Of a stretch of DNA of 64,000 nucleotides, positions 38,801 to 54,400 are shown in pieces. Each line of letters starts with the position of its first letter. The first letter of the stretch is position 1. The notes below the pieces were generated by a model, which worked only from the letters and a program-made list of their open reading frames with translations, made no database searches and had not been told where the DNA came from. The position numbers were made by a program, and so were the translations under genes. Source of the stretch: Anolis sagrei (Eukaryota; Chordata; Lepidosauria; Squamata; Anolidae). The stretch lies in the NCBI RefSeq assembly GCF_037176765.1, contig NC_090021.1, forward strand, positions 33,550,354 to 33,614,353. The letters run 5' to 3'.

Positions 38801-41800
38801 ATAACTACTTTTGAGACCAAGCTGGGACTTTTACCATCTTTTTCATCATCCCAATCTCTGCGTCTTAAAGAGTCTTTTAGAAAGGCTTTTAGAAAATCAC
38901 ACACACTTCTCTTGTGGAAAGTGGAGACTATCTTTTGTGGTTCAACTCAGCTGCCTGATTCTTAATCTTTCTTAACACCATTAGGTAATAAACAAATGCT
39001 GACCTCTCTTCTTATAAAGCTAGTAGCTCAGTATCAAGACTTGATTAAGAATAAGCAGTGTCCTAATCTGATTAATCGGTGTGGCACAGATGAGTAGAGT
39101 CACTTATCCCCAGATTCTAAACAAGCCAGCGGATTTCAGTTTTTAACTTCTGATGGTTTCTGTTTCCTTTTCTCACAGGTTAACTGCAATGGATTCACAA
39201 TTGAAGACGAAGAACTTTCACACTTAGGTTCAGCAATATTCCCTGAGTAAGTGTTTTGGATGTAGTGGCATATGTATAAAACATTATTGTATTTTAAAAA
39301 TGCAAAAGACTTAAAAATTTGGACATGTAAAAATATGTATACAGACACATTTTAATCAGTGAGGAAAATGTGCACAAAAATCCAGTTGACTTTTTAAAAT
39401 AAAGAAATAGACAAAATTGGTTCTTTTCCGTCTATATTTTACTTGTACATTAACAAAGTTCTCCCCACTTGTTATTAAGGAAAAATATCCCCGAATCATT
39501 CCTGATTAAATATCATGATACTTATATTTATATAAAATGAATCTTAAAATCACAAAAGAGATTTTAATTAATATCCTAGCTGCTGTGCTATGGCAATAAA
39601 ATGCACTGGATTCAATTTGAATAGTCACTATCATAGCATTTGGTTCGTTTTGCCATTGACTATAGTTAGTGCAGTAGTTTATTACCAAGTCTTGGTAGCA
39701 ATCATGATGCATGCACCCATATATACACATATGCTTTTGGGCTACAGAGAGGACTTCTTTATATAAGTAATCTGCATTTTGCCCACACTGCACTTGTATT
39801 AGAGGAACAGAGAGGCTGGAGACAAGGATTTTGATAGAAGATCAGGATTTGTTGATTAGGAATTAATAAAACTAGAATAACAACAACAGCAACACAACAA
39901 CAACAACAAATAGATATTTATTGTCTCATCCCTGCTCTATATTCCTCCAGTGTATGGGGAAAAATGTTAACCCATTACAATAAATCTGAAACTTCCAAAA
40001 AAGTTAGAGGAAGAAATTAAATGTGGGTTGTTGAAGCTTGTCTTCTCAAAGCCTTGACTGGTGGTTTTACTATTTCAGCTTGCAAAATAATAAATGCCCT
40101 TCTCTTTTGTTAGTGTGGCACTCATGAACCACAGCTGTTGCCCCAATGTGATTGTTACCTACAAGGGAACCGTGGCAGAAGTCAGAGCTGTGCAGGAGAT
40201 AGAACCTGGAGATGAGGTAACAATGTATAACTGATTTTTAATTACATTTCCACAATAAATACAATATTACAGTACAGCAACAATCTAAAATCTTGCCTTG
40301 CTGCATTCACCCCCCTCCTCTCCCTACATCATGTATGTAAGCAATGAATATGTGTTTAGACAGAATCTGCCAGTAACACCTGACATGAATACAGTCCCTA
40401 AGAAATGTGCAGAAGCTGGATGACTTAAATGTATCTCTCCATCCATCTTTGATGTATAATTATTCCTCCTTTCCTTCCATGATCTGCATTTTCCTAAAAC
40501 AGTGGAAGAATATTGGCTGAAATCCTATGTGGGACACATAGTTATGATGACATAGCTATGCTACGTCTCCTGATATGAATCCCTGAAGCACTTTAAAATC
40601 CAGGTAGCTATACCAAGTAAAGGAGTTCTGTGGCACTTAGCCACATCCTGCCAGCTATTCCCTACTTGCGGGGTCCTGTCACAACTCATCTTACCCAAGT
40701 GTGCTCCCCAGAGAGGACTGGGTATGTCATCCTTTAGCAACCCTTTGGCCAGTGCCGTTGTTGTAGGTTAGTTTTGGCTGCATGGCCATGTTCTAGAAGC
40801 ATTCTCTCCTGACGTTTCACCTGCATCTGTGGTAAGCATCCTCAGAGGTTGTGAGGTTTGAATGAGACCTCACAATCTCTGAGGATGCCTGCCATAGATG
40901 CAGGCGAAATGTCAGGAGAAAATGCTTCTAGAACATGGCCATACAGCCCAAAAAACCTGCAACAACCCAGTGATTCAGGCCATGAAAGCCTTCAACAATA
41001 CATGCCATACTGGCCTTTCTTGTGTAGTCTGTGAGCTTTACCCTCGGAGTACTCACAGTCCGCTCCCAGTTAGTGGGAAGTGCATATACAGCTGCTCTCT
41101 AATTCATGTCTTTCTAAAATGTATGGCAAATAACCTTGGACCATAATATACATGTGTAATTGCAGCAAATTAATTAAATATGCAGCAGGGATATTTGCTG
41201 TGGCATGTTCCCGGCTCAAATGTAGTCAAAATAGAAGGTTTATCCACTGTTTCAGCTATCTACAAGGGACTTGGAAAGTATGTTGCACAGATAACGGGTC
41301 CTACTGTATACTGCTTTAGGTTATCAAAGCTAAGAAAATGAGAGGAACTAAAGGGACAGACAGTGTTATTGCAAAGTCGGAGCTAGCTGTGTTGGAGTAG
41401 GAATTGCAACCTTATATGTTCCTCCTTTATGGCTTTTTTTTTTTTTTTGCAGTCCTCCAAGTTACAGGGTAGAGGGATACTACATTTTCTCTAGCAACAC
41501 TATGATGTTATGAACTGCCATTGTTGGGCAGGTTTTCTGCATTGTTCTTGAATAGGCATTCAATGAAGATACATTCACTTTACAAAATACTTGGCGGCGA
41601 TGAAACTGCGAGATTTCACTTGATAAGAAACAACACAGTGTTTACATATTTGGAGTGTGGGTGTGTGACTAGAGAGAGTGTTCTGATTGTCTGCAGTCCA
41701 GAATTTACCTCTAAGCCATGGTAGGTAGCTAGATAGGTAGGCAAATAGATGATGTAAATGACAGATTATTTCACCTTGTAGAATATTCAGAGCCACCCCT

Positions 41801-44800
41801 GGTTTGTATGAGGGTGCATAACTGAACTATGCTTGCTGTGTACACAAATTACAATAGTGGTGACTGATAAAAGACCCCAAAATTTCTGTTGGGTTTGATA
41901 AAGTGCTTTTGCAAGCTTACTTTCCAACCTGGATGGACCTACAGTACCTTGTCCATGGCTGGTGTCGAGTGTCAATATCCCATTTTGGATGGCCACACAA
42001 AAGACAAATTCTTCTCTCGTTATGGAGAGTGAGGTATGTTTCCTAGCATACCAGAGATCCTGGACATAGTTTTATGGAGCACTGTCCTTTACCTCAGTTA
42101 TATTCCAGATAGCTCTGTGCTCTTTAAAAAAAACAAAACTTTAGGTTCTCCTCAATAGTATGTCATTGGTTGCCAAGATCTTACATTGCCAACATGGTTA
42201 AAATGTGTTAATTAAGTATCGTCTTCTGGATTAGTTTCCCAAACCAGCCTTATATGTCAGCAGCTGCTCCAAGAAAAGGAGATTGTCCTGCTGACAGCAC
42301 TCAGCAGGATAGTGTTGCCATCCCTCTCCCTCCAGAGATCTGTGAGGCAGTGAAGAATTGAAACAGGACTACCATATCTGCCAGGCACAATATTGCTCAG
42401 TGGTGGGAGACGGCTGGAAATGTCATTCTTTTGAACCCAAGTTGGCAGCAGAACAGACCACCATCACTTGGAGCAGCTTCTTGGAGCTTAAGGTGGGAAT
42501 CAGGGGGCATTTTTGATTGTGGCTGTATTAGTAGAGATGAATTCAGATCATGTTCAAGAGTAGCCATGTTCACCCTACACACAAAAAACCAACAAAATCC
42601 AAAACCCACAAAATGTTGGTATCTATATTAGGCCAACTGAAAAACACAAAATACAGAATGTAGTTGATATCCTTCTAGAGAAAACCAGGGCTTCCTAACC
42701 TTTTCTCATTAGCAACCCCTTTTCCCCTGAGAATTTTTTACTTGACCCCAGGTATATAATAAGTATATAATGGTATAAAAATCAAACATGTACTGAAAAT
42801 AATTAGCATTTGCAAGGCTTGCTAAACAGACTGATTTTCCTTTTGTGTGGAAACATCTGAAGCATTTTCTGCAAAGTTCACTATAAACATTGCATGTTGT
42901 TGCTAACAGATTTCACTGTTGCCAATTTTTTGTGATCCTAGCATTGAGCTGAGGGGCCCTCATCTGGGATCGGGACCCATAGTTTAAGAAGCAGTGCTCT
43001 AGACCATCTTAATTAAGAAAAAATGTGGGCCTGTGACTCTAATATTGTTCCTTTTCTTCTACAATCCACAAAACAGTGATACAGCAGAGTCTCGCTTATT
43101 TGACATAAACAGGCTGGTAGAATGTCAGATGAACAAAAATGTCGGATAATATGGCATCTCCTTATGTTTCCTGTCCAACATGGCACTAGACACCTAGAAT
43201 ACTAATAACAGAGACTCAAAGGGTTAAGGGAAGGCATTTCCAGATGTGGAAGAGGAGCGTGGAAATCACAGAGGGAAGGAGGAAGGATGCTTTCACTTCC
43301 GGTCCTGCCTCTTTTCCCCTTTCCCCCTCTTCTCTTCCCCCTTGTCTTGCCTTTTTTCACTTATTGGGAATGGAGAGAGATTTGGGGAGCGCTTCTTTAA
43401 TTGAAGGGGAAATGCTGGAGGAAAGGGGGGGGGCATCAGATAAGACGGAATGTCGGATAAGGGAAGGCCAGATAACTGAGACTCTACTATACTTTCATTG
43501 GAAATCCAAAATGCACAAAATATGAACCCTAGCATAAACTGTTTTGTGGATTTTGGTTGGTTAATAAAGGTATTGCTCTTTTGCGGACATTCTTGAATAC
43601 AGAACAGTTACAGATCAATAACTCTAAATTGCAAAAGTGCAGACTGCAGGATGCCCGCCAGCATTTATTTTTTTAAAGAAAGAAAGAAAATAACTATACC
43701 ATTACGAAGAAATCACTAATGTGTCAATAGAAGATTTCAAATCAAGAAAATCTCACTGAACTCTTGGAAAAGGTTCTCTGCCATCCAGTCACTGCAGAAC
43801 TGCGGTCTCTTCCGTGGCATGGTCTGTACCGCCACCTTCTGGTTCAACAAGGTTAATGCCACGAGCTGTCAAAATTTCCCACTTCATGGCTCTCATGTTT
43901 TCTGCTTGGAGAAAAGCAATTGAGAGGCACTCACTGTAGAATGAAAACAAGCAATGGCCAACACATAGAGCACATTGAGAGAAGGCGAAGGACGCAGTAA
44001 GAAAATGAGCATGCTGAATGAAAAAAGAAGAAGATATATACCACTAGTACGAACACTGTCTATTTTCCACCTTTTTAATAAACTATTCTATTTTAGGTGA
44101 ATAATTTAAATTTTAGTTTAAATCCTCTTTCCTCCTTATTATTTTACTCTTATATTTTGAAAATTGTCTGCCAGTAGGTAGGATAGTTTTAGCTCTTGAT
44201 ATCACTGTGAATGTTAGGTCAGTCAATCATGTATTGTATTTGACTAAAAGCCATTCCAAATCCTATACCATCTTATAACATCCAGTAAAAAGAAAACTTG
44301 TATATTTGCTTCCATAAAGAAATCATATTAATAAATCACCAGCACAGACTATAGCAGGCATGAGCAAACTTTGGCCCTCCAGCTGTTTTGGACTCCAACT
44401 CCCACAATTCCTAACAGCCCGTAGGCTGTTAGGAATTGTGGAAGTTGGAGTCCAAAACACCCGGAGGGCTGAAGTTTGTTCATCCCTGGTCTATAGCAAT
44501 CTCTTTCAAATAACCAACACAAATGTTTCTAGCAGTTTTAGGTAATAACACAGTTTTATATGTAACATGTGAGTCACAGTGTGAAACTAACCAGCATAGT
44601 TTCATGTCAGCGCTCTTACTCTGTAAGTAGGCCAGAATGTGTCCCAAGAAGAATTTCTTCCTGAGGTTTTGAGATGGTTCTTAATAAAGTAAGTAATGCA
44701 AGGTTTTCTCTACCTCATCCACACCATGCAGAGCCTTAAATTTCTCAGAATGTCTCTGTACCTGCCATCTAAAACAGATGTTGGCAAGATTTGAAAATGT

Positions 44801-47800
44801 AGTTCTGTAAATGTCGTTCTTTACAAGTGAATAGAAAATGTTACTCATTTTATAATTCAGCGCAGAAGAATGAGTTAGTGTGTGTTTATGTATGTATGTA
44901 TTTATGTATGTGTGTGTATGTGTGTACGTGTGTGTGTGTGACTACAGCAACGTTCTTGTGTATTCTGGCATTGTGGTTCCTTTATGTATGTAGGTGTACA
45001 TAATTGATACTTTGTCTAAAAGAGCAAGTCAAGCAACTGTTGCTTGCTAAAAAATTTATTATATCTACACCACGCATAAATTAACCAGTCTCTTTCACTT
45101 GGTTTTTAGATGTCTGCTGTAATATCTATTGGTGAAAAAAAATCTTTATAAACATACACAAGTGAAGAAAAATTGTTGTTTGTAAGAGGAAAAAAACCTC
45201 CTTGTGTTACATGATTTATGTATGCCTTTTTTCCTTTCTGTGATAAGATGGTGGCGTGTAGTCAATTATAATTGTAAATGTGACTTTCTGAAAGAATTTG
45301 ATGTTTTTGCTACACAGTGGTCATGGATATTTAGAGGTTTATCCGTTTTTTACTTCATGAGTAAAGATAAGAATGTAGGTACTATGGACCTTTTGAAGCT
45401 GGTGTTGCAAAGTGTTTGTGTTTTCTAGAAATAGGATTTGAGTTGTTGTTCAAGCGTATGCAGACACTTTGTTAAATAACACATTAGGTCTTTAAATTGC
45501 TGTGATATAATTGGCCTCTACACTATAATCTGCATGTCTAGTCATATATACATTTAATTGCCTCACTGGTAAGTAGCTATAGGATTTCAGCCTTACCAGG
45601 TGATCCCATATAAATCCGTGGAACTCTGCAGGACTTCATGGATTGCATTGTCCTCTATGATGATAGCAGAGCAAAAACGATTTGAAAACTGCCTGTATGT
45701 GGGATGGGCATTAAAGAAGCAAAGCATACCTTTTGTTAGAAAATGAAAGGTGTGCTTTGTTGCTTCTATTAATTCCTGAAATGCATATTAATATTTGTGT
45801 GTGCTTTAAATAATTAAAAGGATACACAGAGTTTTAAATAGGTCTTGATCACACCTTCAGTTCTGGTTCAGAAATGAACATCTAGTTGTGTGGATAGCAG
45901 CAGGAATGTAGCTATTTGTAGTCTTCCTCCTCACATGCAAGAATGAATAGTTTCCATAGGCTTCTTCTCACTGCAAAAGAAAAAAAAACATTTCTATACA
46001 TTTCTTGAGAGGTATTTGAACGTGGCAAAGTGTTTAAGGGAATTATTTTTCACAAAACATGTTGTTTTTTTCTCCCTGGGCAAAAAAAAAAAATTAAAAA
46101 AATCAGCTGGCATTCAGTATCACAATGAAGGATTTGCTGCTTTGGTTAGACCACATCTGGAATATTGTGTCCAATTCTGGGCACCACAATTCAAGAGAGA
46201 TATTGACAAGCTGGAATGTGTCCAGAGGAGGGTGACTAAAATGATCAAGGGTCTGGAGAACAAGCCCTATGAGGAGCGGCTTAGGGAACTGGGCATGTTT
46301 AGGCTGAAGAAGAGAAGGCTGAGAGGAGAAATGATAGCCATGTATAAATATGTGAGAGGAAGCCACAGGGAGGAGGGAGCAAGCTTGTTTTCTGCTTCCT
46401 TGGAGACTAGGACGCGGAACAATGGCTTCAAACTACAAGAGAGGAGAATCCATCTGAACATTAGGAAGAACTTCCTGACTGTGAGAGCCGTTCAGCAGTG
46501 GAACTCTCTGCCCCGGAGTGTGGTGGAGGCTCCTTCTTTGGAAGCTTTTAAGCAGAGGCTGGATGGCCATTTGTCAGGGGTGATTTGAATGCAATATTCC
46601 TGCTTCTTGGCAGGGGGTTGGACTGGATGGCCCATGAGGTCTCTTCCAATTCTTTGATTCTATGATTCTAAGGTAGCGTTATGGATTCACAACTGCTCCA
46701 TATTGAGTAGGAGCACAAAATCTCACTACTAACTATGAAAATGCTCACCTGGCCCACCTTAATAGCTATCAGCCAGATCAGGCAAAGGAGGTCTGCAGCT
46801 GCCAATCAGGGTGGAAGAAGGATGATCACAGTTCACATCCCAGAGTGAGACTGGGCCTTGTTGTATTCTCGTTCACTGCCAGGAATGAGTTGGAAATGTC
46901 ACCCTCCTTGCACCCCAGTCAGCAGCTGAACAGAACTTTGCATAATTTGGCTGCTCGTTGTTAAATTGGGGTGGCAGAAGGAATTATATCAGGAGACATT
47001 AGTTAGTTACACAGAAATACCTAAGAAGTTAGCATTGGATATTAATATTCTTTTCTATAGAAAATGTATTTTCTATAGAAAACACATGTTAATCATGTAC
47101 AATTTTTGTATAAGATTATCTGCAATAAGATGTTGATGTTTGATTCAAGAAGGTAGGTTAGAACAAAGCTTCTCAAACTTTTCCACTTACAACCCCTTTT
47201 GGCTCAAGAAATGTTTTTGTAATGGTAGATATTTAAAATAGCTTTAGAAATCAAACATTTACTGATAACAAATCAGCATTTGCAAGGCTTGCTAAATGGG
47301 CTGATATACCTTTCTATGAAGTACAGTTGAAGCATTTTCTGCAGAGTCCACCGTAAATACTGCACAATGGGTTTGTGTAAATGTCTAAAACAGCCACTAG
47401 GTGACAATCAGAAAACTTACCGCTGTCCCCAAAATTGAGCAAAGGGATCTTATTTGGGGTCGGGGCTCACAATTTGAGAAGCAGTGAGCAAGAAGAAAGG
47501 CTATATACACAATATGTCAAAATGCACACAAATAGTCTATGTAAGGAAAAAATGATACTCAAAGAGCATAAAGAATATAAATATTCAGTACAGTACAGTC
47601 ACACATTGTCTGGCTCCCTTAAGCCATCTTAACAACCAGAAGCCACATGAAGTGATGCAGATATGTTCTGCTGGTAATTGGAACACCTTTCTAGCTCTCT
47701 CCCTCCATTGGTCTGCAATGCGGTGAGAACAGGTGGGAGAAGTCCTGCTTCTGATTGTAGCACTGCAAATCACTGTCAGGAGGAGAATTGGAAGTGCCAC

Positions 47801-48047
47801 AATTGCATGCGGAATGGACCTCTGTCTCTGGGCATGGCTGCTGGGTGTTCACACAAATAGTTTTATTGTACAAGCCCAAATCCATGACAAAAAAGCAAAA
47901 TAGTACCCTCAATGCAAACAAGAAACAGAAGACACCAAACAAAGGCCATCATCATGTTCAGCTGCTAGCTGTTAAGGTAGACTGCATGAAGAGAGGCATT
48001 TGCAATCATTGCAATAAGGCCATGATCATAAATACTTGAACAATAGA

Positions 48048-48079
<32 letters not shown>

Positions 48080-48440
48080 GGAGTGACAAACATAGTAATG
48101 CTTTTTGAATAAATTAAATGTGTTTTTGTCTGACCAGATGGTTGCACACAGGCAGATGGAGTTCTGAGAAGAACTAGCGAGATAAATTCTAAAAATGAAT
48201 TGTACTGAGAAAGAAAATTAGATACCTAGCAACATCTAGGGCTACTTGGTGGTGGAGACCAAAAACACACAGAGCTTCGTGCACAATAAATAGTAGAAGT
48301 ACTACTACTACTAGTAGTAGTAAATGCTAAATGTCACTTGATTGTTGTTTACCTGTTTTCTGGCAATTAATGTTTGCCATTTTTGTTATTTCTGTAAACT
48401 ACCCTGAATCCCTTTGGGGAGAGAGGGTGGGTTATAAATA

Positions 48441-48489
<49 letters not shown>

Positions 48490-51400
48490 CCCTTCTCATG
48501 GCTCAAAGCAGGGCACAACATAGTTAAAATGTGCAGATAAAACAAAGGACAGTAAAATACATATATTAAAAACACAGAATAAATATTAAACCACCAATAC
48601 TAATAACATTTACGTTTAAAATTGACTAGATAGACCTGCCAGAAGAGATAGATCTTCAATTGTGTCTTGAATTCTGACAGCTCATTTTGCTATCGAATCT
48701 CTTCCAACAGATCATTCCTCGGGGTGATAGTTGCCATTCAGGTTCTTGCTGGTTGAAGTAAATGTTTCCCAGAGGACCTAACTGTACAAGGTGGATTATA
48801 TGGGAGAAGGCGATCCTGAAGAGAGATATTGACAAACTGGAATGTGTCCAGAGGAGGGCGACTAAAATGTTCATGTGTCTGGAGAACAAGCCCTATGAAG
48901 AGCGGCTTAAAAAGCTGGGCATGTTTAGCCTGAAGCAGAGAAGGCTGAGAGGAGACATGATAGCCATATATAAATATGTGAGAAGAAGTCACAGGGATGA
49001 GGGAGCAAGCTTGTTTTCTGCTTCCCTGGAGACTAGGACGCGGAACAATGGCTTCAAACTACAAGAAAGGAGATTCCATCTGAACATTAGGAAGACGTTC
49101 CTGACTGTGAGAGCTGTTCAGCAGTGGAACTCTCTGCCCCAGAGTGTGGTGGAGGCTCCTTCTTTGGAAGTTTTTAAACAGAGGCTGGATGGCCATCTGT
49201 CAGGGGTGCTTCGAATGCAATATTCCTGCTTCTAGGCAGGGGGTTAGACTGGATGGCCCATGAAGTCTCTTCCAACTCTATGATTCTATGTAGGTAACAC
49301 AATACTACTCAAATTATCAAATGCCACTGGTGACTCAACAACAGAAAAGGTTGAAAAATAAAAGGAAATCATTCTGAAATGGTGACCAATCACCTGAATT
49401 CTTACTTCAGATCTTTCAAGTTCTTCTTCATGATCACTGTAATTCATACATACAGGTCATTCTGTGCCTCCTCTGAGATCTTTGGAAGCTATTAATAAGC
49501 CTCATAAAATGATGGCTTATGAATCTTGGCTTGATTGGCTGCAATAAACTAACCCCTGAATTAGATATCATGCTAACATTTCCTTTTATTGATCTGTGTA
49601 CTTATTTTCAGAAGCAAGGAGCAAATAGACTGCCTACTCAAATCATGGTTCTTTACATAAGAAAATAGCCATTGCTTATGTAATTCATATACAGAAAGCA
49701 GAATTTGTGCAGATACACAAGCAGTGTATTAAGATTTGTACATTCTTATACAATTATTACTTTTCCTCCTCTAGATTTTCACCAGTTACATTGACCTGCT
49801 GTATCCCACAGAAGACAGAAATGACCGTTTAAGAGATTCCTATTTTTTTACCTGTGATTGCAGAGAGTGCATTACTAAAGTTAAGGTAAATATACTTAGT
49901 AACTTGTTTTCTTATTTAGATACACTATAATTTGACTGCAATAATATAGTACTCTTCATATTTTTGTCACCCTTCTACTGATAATGTATTTGCATCTAAT
50001 ATTTATGTAGGGATTAAATAAAACCTGTGATATAACATACATTTTATTTCCAATTTCTTTGGTATCACAGACTGATTTAATCAAGATCAACCATTCAGGT
50101 GATCTCTGAGATGAGTTTTGAACTTTGGCTGAGTGTCACCTCATTTTCTTTGGATCCCTTCCTACTATAGCTTTACTAGTTACTTTTTTTCTAAAGGAAA
50201 GGCACCTTTTTATATTAGAACCTCTCCTTCCATGCCCAGTTCAGTTTAGATTGATGGATTGGATGACTGAAAAAGCATGGGTGGACTACCTCTATCAATC
50301 CATGGGTCACATTCAATTTTAGCAAAGTGTTTGGTGGCTTCATTCCCATGCTGAAGGGGCTATTGAAAAAAGGGTAGGAAGAAGGATACAATAATTTTTA
50401 ATTTATAGTTCTTTTCAATGATAAGGAGATGCATTTGAACATTTTAGAATGAAGAAAACAATTGGGAGAAAGCTGTGAGAATAACAAATGATGGTATATT
50501 GGGAAGGGAGGCATGACGGTTTGGCAAACTCCAAAGAACTGAGTTTTCCCTGGGGTTCCAACCCATGACCTAGAAAAAGACATAGGACAAGTCAAGATTT
50601 GGATATGACATATATGACAAGTTGTTTGGAAATCTACAAGTCAATTCTGGCAGCCTGAAAGCTCTGGGGAATACCATTAGAAGCCAATGCTGAGATCGGA
50701 ACACTAGTATCTCAAATTCTCAGTAACCCTCCAATATCCACTTACCTTTCTTTCTGTCAAAGCCTAAAAGACAAACTGAATTAAATGTTCATTTCATTTT
50801 GAAATGTTATTCCTTAAGCATTTCTCTATGTCTTCCTCATTCAAAACTGGGTCAAGCTGACTGGGATGGGAGGAGTTGTACCATATCTGTGTAGGGCACC
50901 AGGTTGAGGATGATTGCTGTGTGTGAAAATGCCATAAAATCAAGCTCTCCGTTTTTTAAAGAAGCTGTTCTCAAGGTCCTAGTAGAGTTGCTTTTTGTGT
51001 TTCATTTGGAAGAGAGCTTGTAACTGCCTTGTAACCCTTCCCTCAGGACAAAGATAAACTGGAAATCCGCAAGTTGAATGAGCCTCCACCAGCAGAAGCT
51101 GTTCGAGATATGATCAAATATGCCAGAAATGTGATCGAGGAGTTCAGGAGGGCCAAACACTACAAATATATCCTTTGGTGTTCTGTCTTATCTAAATCTC
51201 TGTAAAGCTGAACTTTAAGTTCAATTCAGTTAGATTCAATTTAGCAGTCTGGTTCTGTTGAGGCATGTCCAAAAATCCATAAGCATGAAGATGACTGTTT
51301 TCAACTCTTCTTTTTTTATTCTGCTTTTTTAAAGACTGGTGTTTCTTTTTCAGGAAGTATGTGAACTTTAATTTACAATATAGTCTGGTGTTGTTTGTGA

Positions 51401-54400
51401 TTGTATTGGCGGTGGGAGAGAGAAGGATGTTGGGAGCAGAGGTATAGCTATGAAGGAGAGGGGATAACAAAACGAGGCTAGTGCTTCCCAATAAGGATTT
51501 TTTTCCCCAGTTAATTTTGTTCAGTTCCCAAATTTAATATGCAGAAACTTAAAACTTTAGTGGTACATACACTCCAGGGATAGAAGAAAATATGGATTTT
51601 GAGGGAACGGATAATTCAGAAGAGTACCTCAAGCCACAAAGCTCTTTAATACTGAAATAATCTCTATTTAATTTAACCTTATTTGAGACTTTTAAAATAA
51701 TGACCGGAATTCATGATTACAGTTACAGATGTGTCGCCTGCAGCTATGCATCTGTAACTTTTGTATTCCTACTTATTCATGATTGTGACATTATTACCAC
51801 CAGCCATTGTGAATGATGGAGGCTCCCCGCCCCCTTTATTAGTCTGGGCATGGCATGCTGACTTTTTCACCCTTCTCCATCCAGCAATCCACAGTGCAAG
51901 AAGGAATTAGGAAAGTGATCTTTTTACTGATTGTTACTCCACAGATCTCTAGAGGGAGGGAGTGAAAATGCCCATCTGCTCCTCTCCAACTGACAGAACA
52001 GACCTGCATTGTTCATAGCAATTGCTGCCCAGTAGTAAAACAGGATTTGGGACAGGAGAATATGGACCAGAAGATGCCGCTTAGTTGAACTAAGTAGCTG
52101 ATCTAGGATACCAGCCAAAAATATTTTTGTTCCTATGTCCTTTAATATAGTCCATTTCTTAAACAGTAACTCCTTATCACAAGCTGAGGAAATGATTTCT
52201 AATGCAGCATTGGCAGGTTCTTTTTCCATTTCATAAAATCTAGGACTCGTTCATGTTATTCATTTACAACATTTAGATTCCACTTTAACTGCCATGGCAA
52301 CATCCTTTGGAATCTTTGGGTTTGTAGATTGGTGAGGTGCTACTCTAGCCAAGAATTCCAAATATGTTACCCACAACCAGGAAACCCTAGATTGCAAAGG
52401 ATGGAACCATATCAAATGAAGTGGAATTATTTATTTTAAGGGCATATGATGTAGCAATAAAAGCTGCTCAGAAATCTTTTCTGGCAGCCAATATTGCGTC
52501 CACGAGGAACCGCCCGGCAGAGCTGTTTTGAGTTGTCAGAGGCCTATTAAATCCCACCTCTCAGGATGGGAGCCCTGACAGCTCAGCACCCTGCTATGAA
52601 GCATTTGCTCGGTTTTTTGCAGACAAAGTCGCTTTGATCCATTCTGGCCTGGACACCATGTTAACGGCAGTCTCTGTGGATGTAGCTAGAGCACCTGCTT
52701 GTCCAATTTTGATGGATTCATTTCAATTGATGAAAACCAAGGATGTGGACAAGATACTTGGAGGGATGAGGGGGACCACATGCATCCTAGACCCCTGCCC
52801 ATCCTGGCTTTTGAAGGACGCCAGAGAGGGATCGGCCAAGTGGGTAAAAGTGGTGGTGAATGCCTCTCTCCGGGAAGGCAAATTTCCAACCAGCTTAAAA
52901 CAAGCTGTAATAAAACCGCTGTTGAAAAACCATCACTGGACCCCACTCAATTGGACAACTATTGGCCTGTTTTCAATCTCCCCTTTATTGGGCAAAGTCC
53001 TGGAATGTGTGGTAACCTCTCAACTCTAGGTATTCTTGGAAGACACGGAATATCTGGACCCGACACAGTCTGGTTTTAGGCCGGGACATGGTACCGAGAC
53101 AGCCTTGGTTGCCTTAGTAGATGATCTTCGCTGAGAGCTAGACAGGGGGAATGTGTCCCTGTTGGTTCTGCTGGACCCTTCAGCAGCCTTCGATACCATC
53201 GACCACGGTATCCTTCTGGGATGCCTCATGGGAATGGGCCTTGGGGGCACTGTTCTGCAGTAGCTCCAGTCCTTCCTAGAGGGTCATTCCCAGAAGGTGT
53301 AGTTGGGAGACTCCTGGTTGACTCCATTGTCTTGTGGAGTCTCGCAGGGTTCAATACAGTCTCCCATGTTGTTCAACATATTCATGAAGCTGTTGGGGGA
53401 GATCATCCAGAGTTTCGGGGTAGAGTGTCACCTGTACACAGATGACGTCCAACTCTTACTCCTTTCCACCTTTTACTAAGGAGGCTGTCCAGGTCCTGAA
53501 CCGGTGCTTGGCCACTGTGACAGTCTGGATGAGGGCGAACAAATTGAAATTGAACCCAGACGAGACAGAGGTCCTCCTGGTAAGTTGTAAGGCCGAACAG
53601 GGCATAGGGTTACAATCTATGCTGGATGGGGTTATATTCCCCCTGAAGCCACAGGTTCGGAGCTTGGGTGTGATCCTGGATTCATCACTGAGCCTGGAAC
53701 CCCAGGTGTCGGCTGCAACCAGGAGAGCATTCACACAATTAAAACTTGTGTGCCAGCTGCGCCCGTACCTTGGGAAGTTAAACCAAGTTACTGTGTTGTG
53801 AAATTATGCACATCTGAAAAGTGGGCCACCGACATGAAATGTTTGGAAAGCTCTGCTCTAGACAATCACATCCATGATGATTTGAAACAGCAAGAAGCAC
53901 AAGATACATTCTAGTGGTATCGTGCAGGCTAAATCCTCGTGGTGGTCAAATGCAAAGCAATAGTTTAGCAGCTGTTGAGTTTCTAACTTGTGCCTATAAA
54001 CAGAACAAGCATGTTTCATCAGGAAAAAAATGAATGTAGCCTCTTTTCTTACTCAGTGAGACCTGGCAAGTGGGTATCAACAAAAAAGCTTTTACTCCAT
54101 GGCACTCCAATTGGGACATGTTCTCCTAGAGTTGCTTGCCAAACGTCTCTGTTGTGGGTTTTTTTTATTTAAAAATTCCAAGCATTTAAAAAGATGTTAA
54201 GATATGTTTAAGATTCTGCAATTGCTAGTTACTTTTTCTCTGTACATATTTTTAATTTTCTGGTTTATTTCTTTATCTAGTGTGTGCTGTATTGTTGGCT
54301 TTTAAAGATCTATCTTGTGAACAGCTTCTACATGTTTGATACGTAGTTTTTCTTAAAAAATGTCTTTTGTAAACTGTTGAGCTTCTACATTAAGTGGTCC

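Noticed and set aside
43244-43535. Overlapping open frames on both strands
   Set aside because: GA/CT-rich stretch inside a Tigger-like element; no domain and mirrored composition.
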